This document shows positions 7,820 through 16,931 of a DNA stretch of 64,000 nt, one piece after another. Positions within the stretch are counted from its first letter, which is position 1; every line of letters starts with the position of its first letter. The translations under genes were made by a program, and so were the position numbers. The stretch covers positions 372,001 through 436,000 of the forward strand of contig NZ_QLMC01000004.1 of NCBI RefSeq assembly GCF_003259745.1. The letters run 5' to 3'. Below the pieces are notes generated by a model. The model had not been told where the DNA came from. It did not search any database and saw only the letters and a program-made list of their open reading frames with translations. The stretch is from Larkinella arboricola (GTDB taxonomy: Bacteria; Bacteroidota; Bacteroidia; Cytophagales; Spirosomataceae).

Positions 7820-9097
7820 TCAGGCTTTTATCGCTACGTGGGAGCCAAATTTATTCTGACTATCGTAAGCCAGACCCAGCCCGACGCTGGAAAGCTTGTT
7901 TTCGTCGGCCACGGCAGCATTCGGGAAAAGCCGCCGAAACTCCGACTGCACAAGCGGGACTTCGGTGGAGCCGCCGGTCAGAATAACCAGTTCAATGGCC
8001 TCATTGCCGACGCCCGCATCCCGCAGACACTGCGTGGCCGAGGTTACAATTTTCTCGACTTCCAGACGAATGGCGTCTTCAAACAACCGGCGTTTGATGG
8101 GAACAACAAAGCCTTCTTCTACAAATTCGAACGGTGTTTCGTACATTTCCTGATCCGTCAGCGCAATTTTGGCCCCTTCGGTAGCTGCCAGCAGAGCGTG
8201 TCCGGTTTCGTTTTCAAGTACGCTCAGCAGCCGCCGATACCGTCGTTTGTCGTGCGACTGGTGGAGCAATTGCCGGGTTTGCGTAATCAGTTTGGGCGTA
8301 TACAGGAAGTTAACTTTGCTCCACTCCGCCAGATCGTGAAACGGTTTCAGGGGCACTTCCAGATTTTTGTCACCGTACGTACTCCGGTAGCCCAGTTCGG
8401 GCATGATGGCCGCCAGGCTCAAATCTTTGTCAAAGTCATTTCCACCCACCCGGACACCCGTGTTGGCCAGAATATCGGACGTGCGGTCGGTTTTGCGAAC
8501 GGATTGACCCGAAAGCCGGATGACCGTAAAGTCGGACGTTCCACCGCCCAGATCAACCACAATTGCCAGTTTCTCGCCGGTAAGCCGGGCTTCGTGCGCA
8601 AAAGCTGCAGCAATGGGCTCGTACTGAAAATCAACGTTTTTAAAGCCGATCCGCCGGGCTATTTCCCGTAATTCATCCTGCGCCCGGGCATCGGACTCCG
8701 GCGAGTTATCCACAAAATGAACGGGGCGCCCCATCACCACATTTTCGACTTCCTGACCCGCCCCCGCATCGGCTTTTTGCTTCAGGCTTCGCAGAAATGA
8801 AGCAATGATGTTGGAAAAATTCATGGCCGTACCGTTGACAACCGTGCCCTGTTTCATCAGTGGTGTGCCCAGCACCCGCTTCAGGCTTCGCATAAACCGG
8901 CCCGGCTGACGGCTGAAAAACAGGTTGATGGCCGTTCGTCCGTAAAACGCTTTGTTATCGACCTGCTGGAAGAAAATGGCGCTTGGGATAGTGACGTGTG
9001 CGTCTTCAACCGGCACCAGGCTGATGGTCTGGTTCTGGGCGAGGGCAATGCTGGAGTTAGAGGTGCCGAAATCGATTCCGCAGGATAGGCTGCTCAT
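7820..9097 (-). CDS. Short Hsp70-like ATPase (YegD type)
   Basis: A 425-residue actin/Hsp70-fold protein. The phosphate-1 loop GIDFGTSNSS (7-16), the phosphate-2 motif VDLGGGTSDF (near 190-200) and the adenosine motif LTGGSTEVP (near 373-381) are all present, so it should bind and hydrolyse ATP. DnaK has about 640 residues; this one ends after the nucleotide-binding domain and has no substrate-binding domain or EEVD-like tail, as in E. coli YegD. No DnaJ or GrpE partner is nearby. Its client is unknown. A TAGATTTG motif (minus strand, 9199-9206) is a possible promoter, leaving a leader of about 100 bases. Confidence 0.88.
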   Translation of the reverse strand: MSSLSCGIDFGTSNSSIALAQNQTISLVPVEDAHVTIPSAIFFQQVDNKAFYGRTAINLFFSRQPGRFMRSLKRVLGTPLMKQGTVVNGTAMNFSNIIASFLRSLKQKADAGAGQEVENVVMGRPVHFVDNSPESDARAQDELREIARRIGFKNVDFQYEPIAAAFAHEARLTGEKLAIVVDLGGGTSDFTVIRLSGQSVRKTDRTSDILANTGVRVGGNDFDKDLSLAAIMPELGYRSTYGDKNLEVPLKPFHDLAEWSKVNFLYTPKLITQTRQLLHQSHDKRRYRRLLSVLENETGHALLAATEGAKIALTDQEMYETPFEFVEEGFVVPIKRRLFEDAIRLEVEKIVTSATQCLRDAGVGNEAIELVILTGGSTEVPLVQSEFRRLFPNAAVADENKLSSVGLGLAYDSQNKFGSHVAIKA

Positions 9098-9307
9098 TGT
9101 TGTTTACAGGAGATTTTAACCGGCAAAAACCGTCCAGCATCCGAAACCGGGCCCGGACCAAAACGGTATAATGCAGCTATTAATGGATAAAAGGGCGGCA
9201 AATCTACGATTAAAAAATGGATATGGACGAAAAGCTTTCGGATTTTGTGTTTATTGCCGATTTTGATGCCTGATTCTTTAAACAACAACCGAAATTCAGA
9301 AACGAGA

Positions 9308-9955
9308 ATGGACCTTAAAGCCGTAGCTGCACAGTTGAGGAAACCCGATGGTGATTTCGGGAAACAGATGGGTGCTAAAATGAACGAGAGCAACCGGGCG
9401 ATCAATTTCTACACAATCCAGAAACTGAATCTGAAAAACAACGCCAGGCTACTGGAAATTGGCATGGGTAACGGCTTTTTTGTGAAAGACATCGTTGCCC
9501 ATTATCCGTCTGTTACTTACACGGGCTGCGATTTTTCGGAAACTATGGTGCAGGAAGCGGGCAAACTTAACGCGTCACTTGTCGAAGACGGGCAGGTAAC
9601 ATTCCTTCTGGCGCCGTCGAATGCGCTGCCGTTTCCGGATGCAACGTTCGACACGGTTTTTACCATCAATACGCTTTATTTCTGGAGCGATCCTCGGCAG
9701 GAACTAACTGAAATCCGGCGGGTTTTAAAACCGGGAGGAAGGCTGCTGCTGGCGATTCGTCCTAAATCGGTAATGGAGAAGTTACCGTTTACAGCGTATG
9801 ATTTTACATTATATGAAAAAGAGGATGTGGTCGAATTGCTGACTAAAAATGGCTATGGCTTGATGGAGGTCATTGAAAAAAACGAGCCAGATCAGAATGT
9901 GAATGGGCAGTTCTTTCGTATGGAGACGCTTATTATCGAAGCTGAAAAACTATAA
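9308..9955 (+). CDS. Class I SAM-dependent methyltransferase
   Basis: A 215-residue methyltransferase of the UbiE/Methyltransf_11 type. Motif I reads LLEIGMGNGFF near residues 50-60, with the acidic post-I residue in GCDFSE, motif II around FDTVFTINTLYFW, and motif III RVLKPGGRLLLAI. The start at 9308 begins a normal N-terminus; 21 further residues upstream in frame look non-coding. It is soluble. The substrate is not apparent: small-molecule, quinone and lipid methylation all fit. It is a single-gene unit between the Hsp70-like gene (divergent) and the metzincin gene. Confidence 0.9.
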   Translation: MDLKAVAAQLRKPDGDFGKQMGAKMNESNRAINFYTIQKLNLKNNARLLEIGMGNGFFVKDIVAHYPSVTYTGCDFSETMVQEAGKLNASLVEDGQVTFLLAPSNALPFPDATFDTVFTINTLYFWSDPRQELTEIRRVLKPGGRLLLAIRPKSVMEKLPFTAYDFTLYEKEDVVELLTKNGYGLMEVIEKNEPDQNVNGQFFRMETLIIEAEKL

Positions 9956-10096
9956 ATTTTTGGGCTTAACAGCTTGGTTACCCGTCAGTCAATCAGGTAT
10001 TTATACGTCTGTAAAGCCGTACTTGCCCTCTACCCATTCCATCGGACGACTTCCTACCTTGGTGTAGCATTTATGCTCGTACATTAATCTACACTT

Positions 10097-11656
10097 ATGG
10101 CAACAACTGCAACAACCGTCCGGACGGCCTTTCTGCGAACGGCTCCCGGCAATGCGTTCTCACTGAGCGATACGCCAGCGTATCAGGTTCCCGATTTTTC
10201 GAGAGCTTCTGTCGAAGAGATCACCCGGACGTTCGGGCTTTCGAAGGGGGAAAGCACTAAATTACAGAAGCTGGCCCAGCAACACGCCGGTCCGGAAAAA
10301 CTGCGAAAAGCCCTGCGCCAACCCCGAGCCGTAACCAAAGCGACGGCGGAGGTGCTGGAGCGCCACTTTACGTTCCGAACCATGCCCCGGTTTATCGTTA
10401 CGGATGTAACAGCGGAGAAAACGTATGTGCTCAGTAACCGGCCTTTTGCCCTCCAGATTAGCTTCCAGAATGATTTCGACCAACCTGCCGAACTGGTAAA
10501 CATCGACGTTCACTGGGCGGGAGAACCGTTTCTGATTCAGCAGGAACTGACCGACGCGGACCGGCGCAAAAAGCAGGTAACGGTGGCGTTCGACGAAACG
10601 CAGACGCTGCCGGTGGGGCTGGTACGGTTTACAGTCGATTTATACCGTCGGGACGGCAGCCAGGCGTCCTTCATCAAATCGTTTTACGTCCTGCCTTCCA
10701 ATCCGCTATCGCTTCAGGTAGCTCCGGCGGGAGCCACCGTAACCGGAACCTGGAGCGCACGGGGCGCCTTTCAACCGGGCAGCAACACGTTTCTGACCGA
10801 ATGTCAGGTGACCATTGCCAACGGGGATGCGTCGGCCGTCACCATGAAACGGCGGGTCAACTGGAGCTTCTGGGATGGTGGCGTTGGCAGCGGTTCGCGG
10901 GTTGAATCGGGCAGTTTCGATTTGTCCAGTAATCCGGTGGTGCCGGCTTATTCCGTCTGGCAGGCGTCGTACTGGTTTAGCTCGCCCAGCGGCAGCGGTA
11001 TTTATAACAAATACCACGCGAAAGAAGATTTGGCGCTGGAAATCCAGATGGAAGCCAGCGACGGGCGAATCATCAAGGGGCAGATTACCTGTCGGGTGAT
11101 GCTGGCCTATGGCGTGAATATCATAAAAGTCGGTGATTTTGGTTCGCAGGAGCACATTGATCTTTACAACTCGGTGGACATCATGCGGCAGATTTTTGAG
11201 CAGCGCGACATTACCTTACGCGGAGTGCAGCGCTACATCATCAATAATTCGCTGGCCGGGGGCTACACCACCATCGACAGCGAAACAGAATTCCGGAATC
11301 TGCTGAGTGACTGGTCGGTTTCCAACGATTTTGTGGATATCTATGTCTGTCAGGATTTTAACTGGAGTGGCTACAACGGCTACGCGGGCGACATTCCGGG
11401 ACCCACGTCCAAAACCGGCAATACGGACGGGGTGGCGGTGGAGAAAACCGGTTACACCGATGCCCTGGGCGTCCGGCGGCTCAATACCGATGTGCTGAGC
11501 AAGCTGATCGGGCACGAAGTCGGGCATTATCTGGGCCTGTCGCACCTGGAAGACACGGATAATCTGATGCGGTCTAATACCGGAGTGCGGGGGCCTGCCC
11601 TCAATTACGATCAGTATCGGACGATGATGGGACACGGTTTTATGGTATTTATTTAA
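10097..11656 (+). CDS. Metzincin-type zinc metalloprotease, no signal peptide
   Basis: A 519-residue protein with a C-terminal metzincin catalytic domain. The extended zinc motif HEVGHYLGLSH supplies His473, Glu474, His477 and His483, and LMRSN just after it gives the Met-turn (Met491). Ahead lie an N-terminal helical segment (about 30-125) and two beta-rich stretches (about 125-215 and 220-335) that look like immunoglobulin-like domains. Metzincins are normally exported, yet no signal peptide, lipobox or transmembrane helix is visible and the first 20 residues are polar. A HEAT-repeat gene starts 18 bases after the stop, so the two are probably co-transcribed. Its target and route of secretion, if any, are unknown. 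Confidence 0.85.
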   Translation: MATTATTVRTAFLRTAPGNAFSLSDTPAYQVPDFSRASVEEITRTFGLSKGESTKLQKLAQQHAGPEKLRKALRQPRAVTKATAEVLERHFTFRTMPRFIVTDVTAEKTYVLSNRPFALQISFQNDFDQPAELVNIDVHWAGEPFLIQQELTDADRRKKQVTVAFDETQTLPVGLVRFTVDLYRRDGSQASFIKSFYVLPSNPLSLQVAPAGATVTGTWSARGAFQPGSNTFLTECQVTIANGDASAVTMKRRVNWSFWDGGVGSGSRVESGSFDLSSNPVVPAYSVWQASYWFSSPSGSGIYNKYHAKEDLALEIQMEASDGRIIKGQITCRVMLAYGVNIIKVGDFGSQEHIDLYNSVDIMRQIFEQRDITLRGVQRYIINNSLAGGYTTIDSETEFRNLLSDWSVSNDFVDIYVCQDFNWSGYNGYAGDIPGPTSKTGNTDGVAVEKTGYTDALGVRRLNTDVLSKLIGHEVGHYLGLSHLEDTDNLMRSNTGVRGPALNYDQYRTMMGHGFMVFI

Positions 11657-11674
11657 TCAACCGCCTGCAACACA

Positions 11675-12256
11675 ATGGAAACGACAAAACCTCCTACCCG
11701 GCCTTCGCGGCTGGTGAATCTCGATCAATTCGAAGCTATTAAATTGCGCATGGGCCTGAATCAGAAGCTGATGGCGGGCACCTGTGCCTTCAGTGAACCG
11801 CTGGACCTCACGTTTAGTGAAAACGAATTTCAGGTGTTGAAGGTCATGGCCGGGGAGCGTTTCTCGGTGAATACGGTAGTGAGAAAACGCGCCATTGCTG
11901 CGCTAGGCCGACAGAAAACCGTCGAAGTCATGGACGAACTGGTGCGGCTGGCCGAAACGGAGCATGAAGAAAGTGCGGTTCGGTACGAAGCCCTGAAAGC
12001 CATTGGCGCTCTATCTACGCGCGTGGGGAGGGTGCTTATGGAGAAGCAACTGAACGCGGGGTCGCCCGAACTGGCCCTGTCGATTGTGGGCTATCTGTAT
12101 CAGACCGGCGAACCCGAAGCGAAACAACAGGCCGACCGGTTTTTGTCGCTGCGGAAAAACGCGCGCATTCGGCAGGCGTGGGATCGGCGTCAGAAGCCCA
12201 ACGGTCGGCAGGCGGTGCCCCAGCCTGACAGAAATCTGAACGGGCGGTTGCACTGA
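11675..12256 (+). CDS. HEAT-repeat-like protein paired with the metzincin
   Basis: A 193-residue, mainly helical protein. Residues 60-150 read as HEAT-type repeats: RKRAIAALG, a following helix ending in ELVRLAE, then RYEALKAIGAL and another helix, a pattern that builds superhelical protein-binding scaffolds. No signal peptide is present and the tail is basic and disordered-looking. It follows the metzincin gene by 18 bases and ends before a strong hairpin, so the pair forms a two-gene unit. It might be an adaptor, chaperone or inhibitor of the protease; that is inference from position only. Confidence 0.75.
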   Translation: METTKPPTRPSRLVNLDQFEAIKLRMGLNQKLMAGTCAFSEPLDLTFSENEFQVLKVMAGERFSVNTVVRKRAIAALGRQKTVEVMDELVRLAETEHEESAVRYEALKAIGALSTRVGRVLMEKQLNAGSPELALSIVGYLYQTGEPEAKQQADRFLSLRKNARIRQAWDRRQKPNGRQAVPQPDRNLNGRLH

Positions 12257-12272
12257 ATTAATTTCCAGTAGA

Positions 12273-12312
12273 TACCAAAAAAGCCGGTCGTGTGCTGACC
12301 GGCTTTTTGGTA
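12273..12312. terminator. Bidirectional terminator
   Basis: A stem of about 16 bp (12273-12289 with 12297-12312, one bulged A) flanked by A- and T-runs within the arms. It serves the HEAT-repeat gene and the convergent lipoprotein gene. Confidence 0.9.
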
Positions 12313-12330
12313 TGGAAAGAACAGAAATCC

Positions 12331-12789
12331 TTATTTTTTGCCGGTGAACCGGATTTCAACGGTTTCGCCGTCGGAGGTGCCAGAGGCCTGGAAGTCTAGT
12401 TTGCCGGATTTGATTTCGGCTAGCTGCGAGCCGTTTTCGCTATAAATACCGTAGTCAGAACCGTCGGCCTTCGCTACGTATTCGCCCAGATCCAGTTCCT
12501 GATCCTGCTCGCCGGTAGCTTTCAGCAGAAGAACCAGCGAAACTTTACCTTCTGATGTTTTTTCAATGTTGGCAATTGCTGAAACCGTAACGCCGTCTTC
12601 TGTAACCGGTAATTTGTTGTAAGTTACCACGCTTTCGCCGTTAACCTCGTACGAAAAGGACGTTACGTTGTAGGCACCCGCGATGGCTGCGGCCGGGTCT
12701 TTCGGTGTGACTTCTTCCGCCTTCTCGGTGTCTTTCTTACAGGCGGCAAGCGTAACCAGTGCAAACAGGAAAATTAAGACTTTTTTCAT
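12331..12789 (-). CDS. Small lipoprotein, unknown function
   Basis: A 152-residue lipoprotein. A signal peptide of type II ends in LAAC with the lipid-anchored Cys17, followed by a charged KKDTEKAEE linker typical of Bacteroidota lipoproteins. The body (about 35-150) is a run of beta-strands with a lipocalin-like or small-barrel character (GAYNVTSFSY near its start, then alternating polar/non-polar strands). No known domain or catalytic residue is recognised. It is a single gene, convergent with the metzincin unit. Confidence 0.75.
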   Translation of the reverse strand: MKKVLIFLFALVTLAACKKDTEKAEEVTPKDPAAAIAGAYNVTSFSYEVNGESVVTYNKLPVTEDGVTVSAIANIEKTSEGKVSLVLLLKATGEQDQELDLGEYVAKADGSDYGIYSENGSQLAEIKSGKLDFQASGTSDGETVEIRFTGKK

Positions 12790-12976
12790 TAGAGTAGTTG
12801 TTTATTGTTCGTTGCAAACATACTAGACAACCGCCCCGAAGATCAATGGCAAGTGCGGTGAAGCGTCAGTTTTGCCGTTTGGATTGTCAGCCAGAAGGGG
12901 TGACTGGCAAAACGTATCCAGAGCCGCTCAAAAACCAATTGGCTTCTGACGCGTTAAGAAAAGACCTGGGTTCATT

Positions 12977-13621
12977 ATGAGGGTTATGCTGGCATCTGAC
13001 ATCAACGCGCAAAAGAGTGGAATTACGCCGGAACTGGCTGATTTTAAGACGAGAAAGATCATTCCGTCGGTGATCGAGAAAAATGTCCTGACGGCTTTGT
13101 CGTTCTATCCGGAATTGAAAAATACCTGTATCCGCTTTTGCTTCAAGCAAAAAATACGGTCGTCCGTTATGCAGGCCCAGCCGGTTTTCCGGACGTTGCT
13201 GAAGCCCCGGCAAGACCGTCAGTACCGGATTAACATCAGCGCGATGTTTAAGCTCACGCATACCGCCATTCCCATTCACCACATCCCCGACGCCATCATG
13301 ATTGGCTGGATCGGGCATGAACTGGGGCACATTATGGACTACGAATGCCGGAGCAATTTCGGCATGGTGAAGTTTGGGGTCGGCTACGTTTTTTCCGCCG
13401 AATACATCAAAAAAGTCGAGCGTATTGCCGACTGGTACGCCGTGACGCACGGGCTGGGGAAATACCTGGTTGAAACCAAACGGTTTATTCTCGACCACGC
13501 CGAACTGCCGCAGGTTTACAAAGACAAGATTGCCCGGCTGTATGTGTCGCCCGAAGAGATTGTGGAGCAGGTGAAAAAGCTGGAAGAAGAAAAGCTCGAA
13601 AGGCAGAAAAAGGCACTTTAA
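12977..13621 (+). CDS. Putative HEXXH metallopeptidase, uncharacterised
   Basis: A 214-residue protein with a clear zinc-protease signature: HELGH gives His114, Glu115 and His118, and 30 residues later ERIADWYA offers Glu148 as a third ligand followed by Asp152, an arrangement like that of M48/gluzincin enzymes (ExxxD). The protein lacks a signal peptide and transmembrane helices, unlike HtpX or Oma1-type M48 members, and ends in a highly charged helix (EEIVEQVKKLEEEK) that may form a coiled coil. A cytoplasmic protease role is inferred from the motif; the substrate is unknown. A palindromic terminator follows. Confidence 0.75.
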   Translation: MRVMLASDINAQKSGITPELADFKTRKIIPSVIEKNVLTALSFYPELKNTCIRFCFKQKIRSSVMQAQPVFRTLLKPRQDRQYRINISAMFKLTHTAIPIHHIPDAIMIGWIGHELGHIMDYECRSNFGMVKFGVGYVFSAEYIKKVERIADWYAVTHGLGKYLVETKRFILDHAELPQVYKDKIARLYVSPEEIVEQVKKLEEEKLERQKKAL

Positions 13622-13631
13622 AGATAAAAAT

Positions 13632-13663
13632 AGGTAGCCGCTTCCTCAAGGAAGCGGCTACCT
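13632..13663. terminator. Terminator hairpin (14-bp perfect stem)
   Basis: Arms 13632-13645 and 13650-13663 with a TCAA loop. On the minus strand it is followed by a T-rich run, so it mainly ends the GH3-family gene; it also lies just beyond the convergent metallopeptidase gene. Confidence 0.85.
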
Positions 13664-13672
13664 GGAACGGTT

Positions 13673-15196
13673 TTAGGCAAGGCTCCTGATGTACCGCTCA
13701 AAATCCAGAAAATCGGCTTCTTTCATCACCCGCGGAATCTTGGTCTGGCCGCCCAGCTTTTTGAATTCCTCGCTCCAGCGGTAGAATTTCTCCACCGGAA
13801 TCACCTCGGCTTCCACGGTTTTGAGGGATTTGCTCCGGGCTACTTTGTAATTCTTGTTGACTTCGCACAGCGCCTGATCAAGCGAGTTCATGAACTCCGG
13901 TCCGTCGATAACCCGGTTGGAGCCGATATACCATTTGTTGATATACGCACCGTCTTTTTGAACTGCCGACACCACAAACTCCTTAATCTCGATGTCGTAC
14001 TGCTTCTGCATCTGCTCCATGGCCTGGTTCATCTGAAACACCGACAACTGTTCGCCCACCACGTTCAGAAAATGCTTCGTGCGGCCCGTAATCCTGATTT
14101 CGGAGCGTTGTTTGTCGGTAATCATCACCGTATCGCCAATCATGTACCGCCAGGTGCCCGAAACCGTCGAAATCAGCAGCACGTAATCCACGTTCTCTTC
14201 GGCTTCTTCGAGAGAAAGCACGTTTGCATCCTCTCTGACGCGGCCCTGCTCGTCCATGTTGTCGTCGGTAAACGGGACAAACTCAAAGAAAATACCGTTG
14301 TCCAGAATCAGGGCCATCGACGAGGTGTCGGGCCGTTTCTGCGTTGCCAGGTAGCCTTCCGACGTCAGGTAGGTGTCAATGTAAATCAGCGGGTGGGCAA
14401 ACAGTTTTTCGAGACTTTTCCGGTAGGGTTCAAACGCCACCCCGCCCGTGGTGTAGACGTGCAGGTTTGGCCAGATGTCGTGAATGGTATTCACCCGGTT
14501 GTACGAAACGATTTCTTTCAGCATCATTTCCACCCATGACGGAATCCCGCTCAGGCTGCCAATATCCCATTTGGGGGCTTCCTGCGCAATTCTGCGTACT
14601 TTCTCGTCCCAGTCTTTAATGCCCGCAATCTCAACGCCCGGTTTGTAAAACGTCCGGAACCAGGCCGGCAGATTGGCCGCGCTGATGCCGCTGATTTCGC
14701 CTTCCTGATGGTCGTCTTTCTCGATCAGGCTCACGCTGCTGCCCAGCATCATAATCTGCTTTTCGAAAAAATCGGCGGGTAGCATATCGAAGTTTTTGAG
14801 GCTCATCACCTGCTGAATCCCCGACTTCCGGATCGAGTCCAGCATGTCGTCCGTTACCGGAATGGCCTTGCTGTTGCTGGTAGTGCCGCTACTAAGGGCA
14901 AAATAGCGCTGGCCGCCGGGCCAGGTGACGTTCTGATGGCCTTCCAGCAGGAAATGCCACCAATCGTTGTAAAGTTTATCGTAGTCGTGAACGGGAACCG
15001 CCTGCTGGAAGGCTTTCACAATATCGTCGCTGGCCAGAATGTCCGTGAAATTGTGTTTTTTGCCAAAAGCCGTTAGTCGGGCTTTTTCCAGAAGGTTTCT
15101 CAGTTCGGTTCGTTGCGCCTTGCCCGGATCGGGTTCCGACGCAATAAAGCCATACACGTCAATTGCTTTTCTAATTAATTCGCCAATAACAGCCAT
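13673..15196 (-). CDS. GH3-family acyl-adenylating enzyme
   Basis: A 507-residue member of the GH3 family within the firefly-luciferase adenylating superfamily. The ATP/phosphate-binding loop SSGTTSNSKAIPVT is near residues 102-115, the helical N-terminus carries the ARLTAFGKKHNF stretch common to the family, and a C-terminal lobe follows EQLSVFQMNQAM. Plant GH3 enzymes join amino acids to auxin or jasmonate; bacterial members exist widely in Bacteroidota but their acid and amine substrates are not established. No signal peptide. It stands alone, with 234 bases of mostly unremarkable sequence upstream. The family is clear, the product is not. Confidence 0.9.
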   Translation of the reverse strand: MAVIGELIRKAIDVYGFIASEPDPGKAQRTELRNLLEKARLTAFGKKHNFTDILASDDIVKAFQQAVPVHDYDKLYNDWWHFLLEGHQNVTWPGGQRYFALSSGTTSNSKAIPVTDDMLDSIRKSGIQQVMSLKNFDMLPADFFEKQIMMLGSSVSLIEKDDHQEGEISGISAANLPAWFRTFYKPGVEIAGIKDWDEKVRRIAQEAPKWDIGSLSGIPSWVEMMLKEIVSYNRVNTIHDIWPNLHVYTTGGVAFEPYRKSLEKLFAHPLIYIDTYLTSEGYLATQKRPDTSSMALILDNGIFFEFVPFTDDNMDEQGRVREDANVLSLEEAEENVDYVLLISTVSGTWRYMIGDTVMITDKQRSEIRITGRTKHFLNVVGEQLSVFQMNQAMEQMQKQYDIEIKEFVVSAVQKDGAYINKWYIGSNRVIDGPEFMNSLDQALCEVNKNYKVARSKSLKTVEAEVIPVEKFYRWSEEFKKLGGQTKIPRVMKEADFLDFERYIRSLA

Positions 15197-15430
15197 CGGT
15201 GATTTCGGATAGGATTTTCATCCGATACAACTGCTTTTCAGGCACATTGTTCGGTTCAGGTTAGCAAGCTCCGGGTCAGGCGTCTTTTTAGCTCGGAACC
15301 GCCCAGAGCCCGGGAAGGAAAGGAATTTCGGCCATGAATGATCGTTTTCATTCGGGCAAATTGTTAATCGTTTTCAAACAAACCGGAAGACCGGGAAGTT
15401 ATTTTGCCGTAAGCAATTTTTAGCAACGGT

Positions 15431-15667
15431 ATGAAAACGAAACAATGGATATGTGGGCTTTCACTGGCCCTTCTGGCAGCGACCACGCAGATGGCCTGCC
15501 AATCTAAGACGGAACAAAAGTCTGAAGAAGTCCGAGAAGAATACAAAGATGTCGTTGACGAACAGAAAGAAGGCGACACCAGTGATGTGAGAGAAGAACA
15601 GGCTGAACTCGATTCTGCCCGGCAGGATTATAGAGAGTTGGCGAAAGACTCGACACGCAAGGAGTAA
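15431..15667 (+). CDS. Small acidic lipoprotein
   Basis: A 78-residue lipoprotein. The signal peptide ends in QMAC with lipid-anchored Cys23. The mature part is only about 55 residues, almost entirely Glu/Asp/Lys/Arg/Gln, and is predicted to be a single helix or short coiled coil. Such peptides may act as envelope spacers or stress-related lipoproteins, but there is no direct evidence here. A strong terminator follows directly. Confidence 0.75.
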   Translation: MKTKQWICGLSLALLAATTQMACQSKTEQKSEEVREEYKDVVDEQKEGDTSDVREEQAELDSARQDYRELAKDSTRKE

Positions 15668-15673
15668 TTTTGA

Positions 15674-15726
15674 TACTAAAAAGCCCAACACAGTTACCTG
15701 ACGAGACTGCGTTGGGCTTTTTAGTA
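15674..15726. terminator. Bidirectional terminator (16-bp perfect stem)
   Basis: Arms TACTAAAAAGCCCAAC (15674-15689) and its exact complement (15711-15726), with A- and T-runs inside the arms. It lies between the small lipoprotein gene and the convergent esterase gene. Confidence 0.92.
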
Positions 15727-15736
15727 TAGGCTTTGT

Positions 15737-16807
15737 TTACTTCCGTTTAGGCTGCTCGAACGACAGGTGTTCTGAAAAGAATTGCAGTACCTTTTTCTCG
15801 ATTCGTTCGGCAATCCGGTTCACGTGATCCCCTTCGTATTCTTCGTAGGTATGTTTGATCTTGTAGTTGTTCAGCACCCCATCCAGGACTTTGATGCTGG
15901 CGGCAATGCTCTCGTCTTTTGAGCCGGCATCAAACGCAATGGCGTTTAATTTCTTTAGATTCGGGATATACTGATCAATCATTGCCAGCGGTGCGTTGGC
16001 CGCCCACTTGGCCATGACCATCGGCTGAACCTGGCCGTTTTTCGTCGGCAGGTCGAGGTAGAAAGGCGGGTTCGAGGGGTTGGGCGACCACGAAGCCGAG
16101 GTGGCAAAAGCCGCTTTGGTGCCAAAATCCGCTTTCTGAACTTCTTCTATCGTCTGAATCGCTTCTATTTTTCTGGCTGCTTCTTCCGACCGGTTCGCGT
16201 GAATACCGGTGTTCATGCAGCAGGGACTCAGCAGGTAAATGCTGGAGAAAATTTCCGGGTATTTCTGCCCGATGCGCATTGTACCGTAGCCGCCCATCGA
16301 GTGGCCCGTTAGTCCCCGGCTGGCGGCATTCGGAATGGTGCGGTAATGGCTGTCGATGTAACTCACCAGTTCTTTGGCGACGAAATCCTCCCAGTTGCCG
16401 GTGGTGATGGAATTGGAGTAAAAACTGCCGAAAAACCGTGTGTAGGCGTTGGGTGTAACGATGATCATTTCGCGCACGGCGGGGTCCGCAAAGGCTTTAT
16501 CGACCACTTCGGGCAGGTTGATCCAGTGTTTGGTAAAGCCGTACCATTGCGCATCGTTGTCCGTAAAACCGTGCAGCAGGTATAAGACCGGGTAGCGCCG
16601 TTTTTTGTCGGTTTTGTAACTCGGCGGCAGGTAAACCGACACCTCCCGGTCGGGCGAATCGCCGGAGAGGTTGCCTTCCAGTCCTTTGCCGTGGACCTTG
16701 ATACGTTCGGCGGTGCCTTTGCGGGCTGGAGCCGTCTGGCTGTGGGCGGGGCAGGTGATGAGGAAAACGAAAAAGAAGCTTAGAGCAGGTAGAATAGAGA
16801 TTTTCAT
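15737..16807 (-). CDS. Secreted esterase (esterase D / CE1-like alpha/beta hydrolase)
   Basis: A 356-residue exported alpha/beta hydrolase. After a signal peptide (residues 1-23, AHSQ) the family landmarks are [10 protein letters not shown] (57-65), VLYLLHG (74-80), and the nucleophile motif GHSMGGYG with Ser170. A late Asp (DAGSKDES) and His (EGDHVNR) complete a plausible triad. This is the putative-esterase family shared by S-formylglutathione hydrolases, antigen-85-like proteins and feruloyl/acetylxylan esterases (CE1). The signal peptide favours an extracytoplasmic esterase acting on a polysaccharide ester or siderophore rather than formaldehyde detoxification. It stands alone, with 124 bases to the upstream SDR gene. 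Confidence 0.88.
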   Translation of the reverse strand: MKISILPALSFFFVFLITCPAHSQTAPARKGTAERIKVHGKGLEGNLSGDSPDREVSVYLPPSYKTDKKRRYPVLYLLHGFTDNDAQWYGFTKHWINLPEVVDKAFADPAVREMIIVTPNAYTRFFGSFYSNSITTGNWEDFVAKELVSYIDSHYRTIPNAASRGLTGHSMGGYGTMRIGQKYPEIFSSIYLLSPCCMNTGIHANRSEEAARKIEAIQTIEEVQKADFGTKAAFATSASWSPNPSNPPFYLDLPTKNGQVQPMVMAKWAANAPLAMIDQYIPNLKKLNAIAFDAGSKDESIAASIKVLDGVLNNYKIKHTYEEYEGDHVNRIAERIEKKVLQFFSEHLSFEQPKRK

Positions 16808-16931
16808 AGGCCGTCCAGGAATGTATTGGCAACTTACGGAGAAGTTTTAGAAGGAACAAACGCAAAAAAGGCGACCGCCCCGGGGCAATCGCCAGACTAT
16901 ACGATTCGTTGTCGTAAAGCCGCTCAGGCAC

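Noticed and set aside
12869-12913. 8-bp inverted repeat with 29-base spacer ahead of the HEXXH gene
   Set aside because: GTTTTGCC/GGCAAAAC with competing short pairings inside; too weak to separate from chance.
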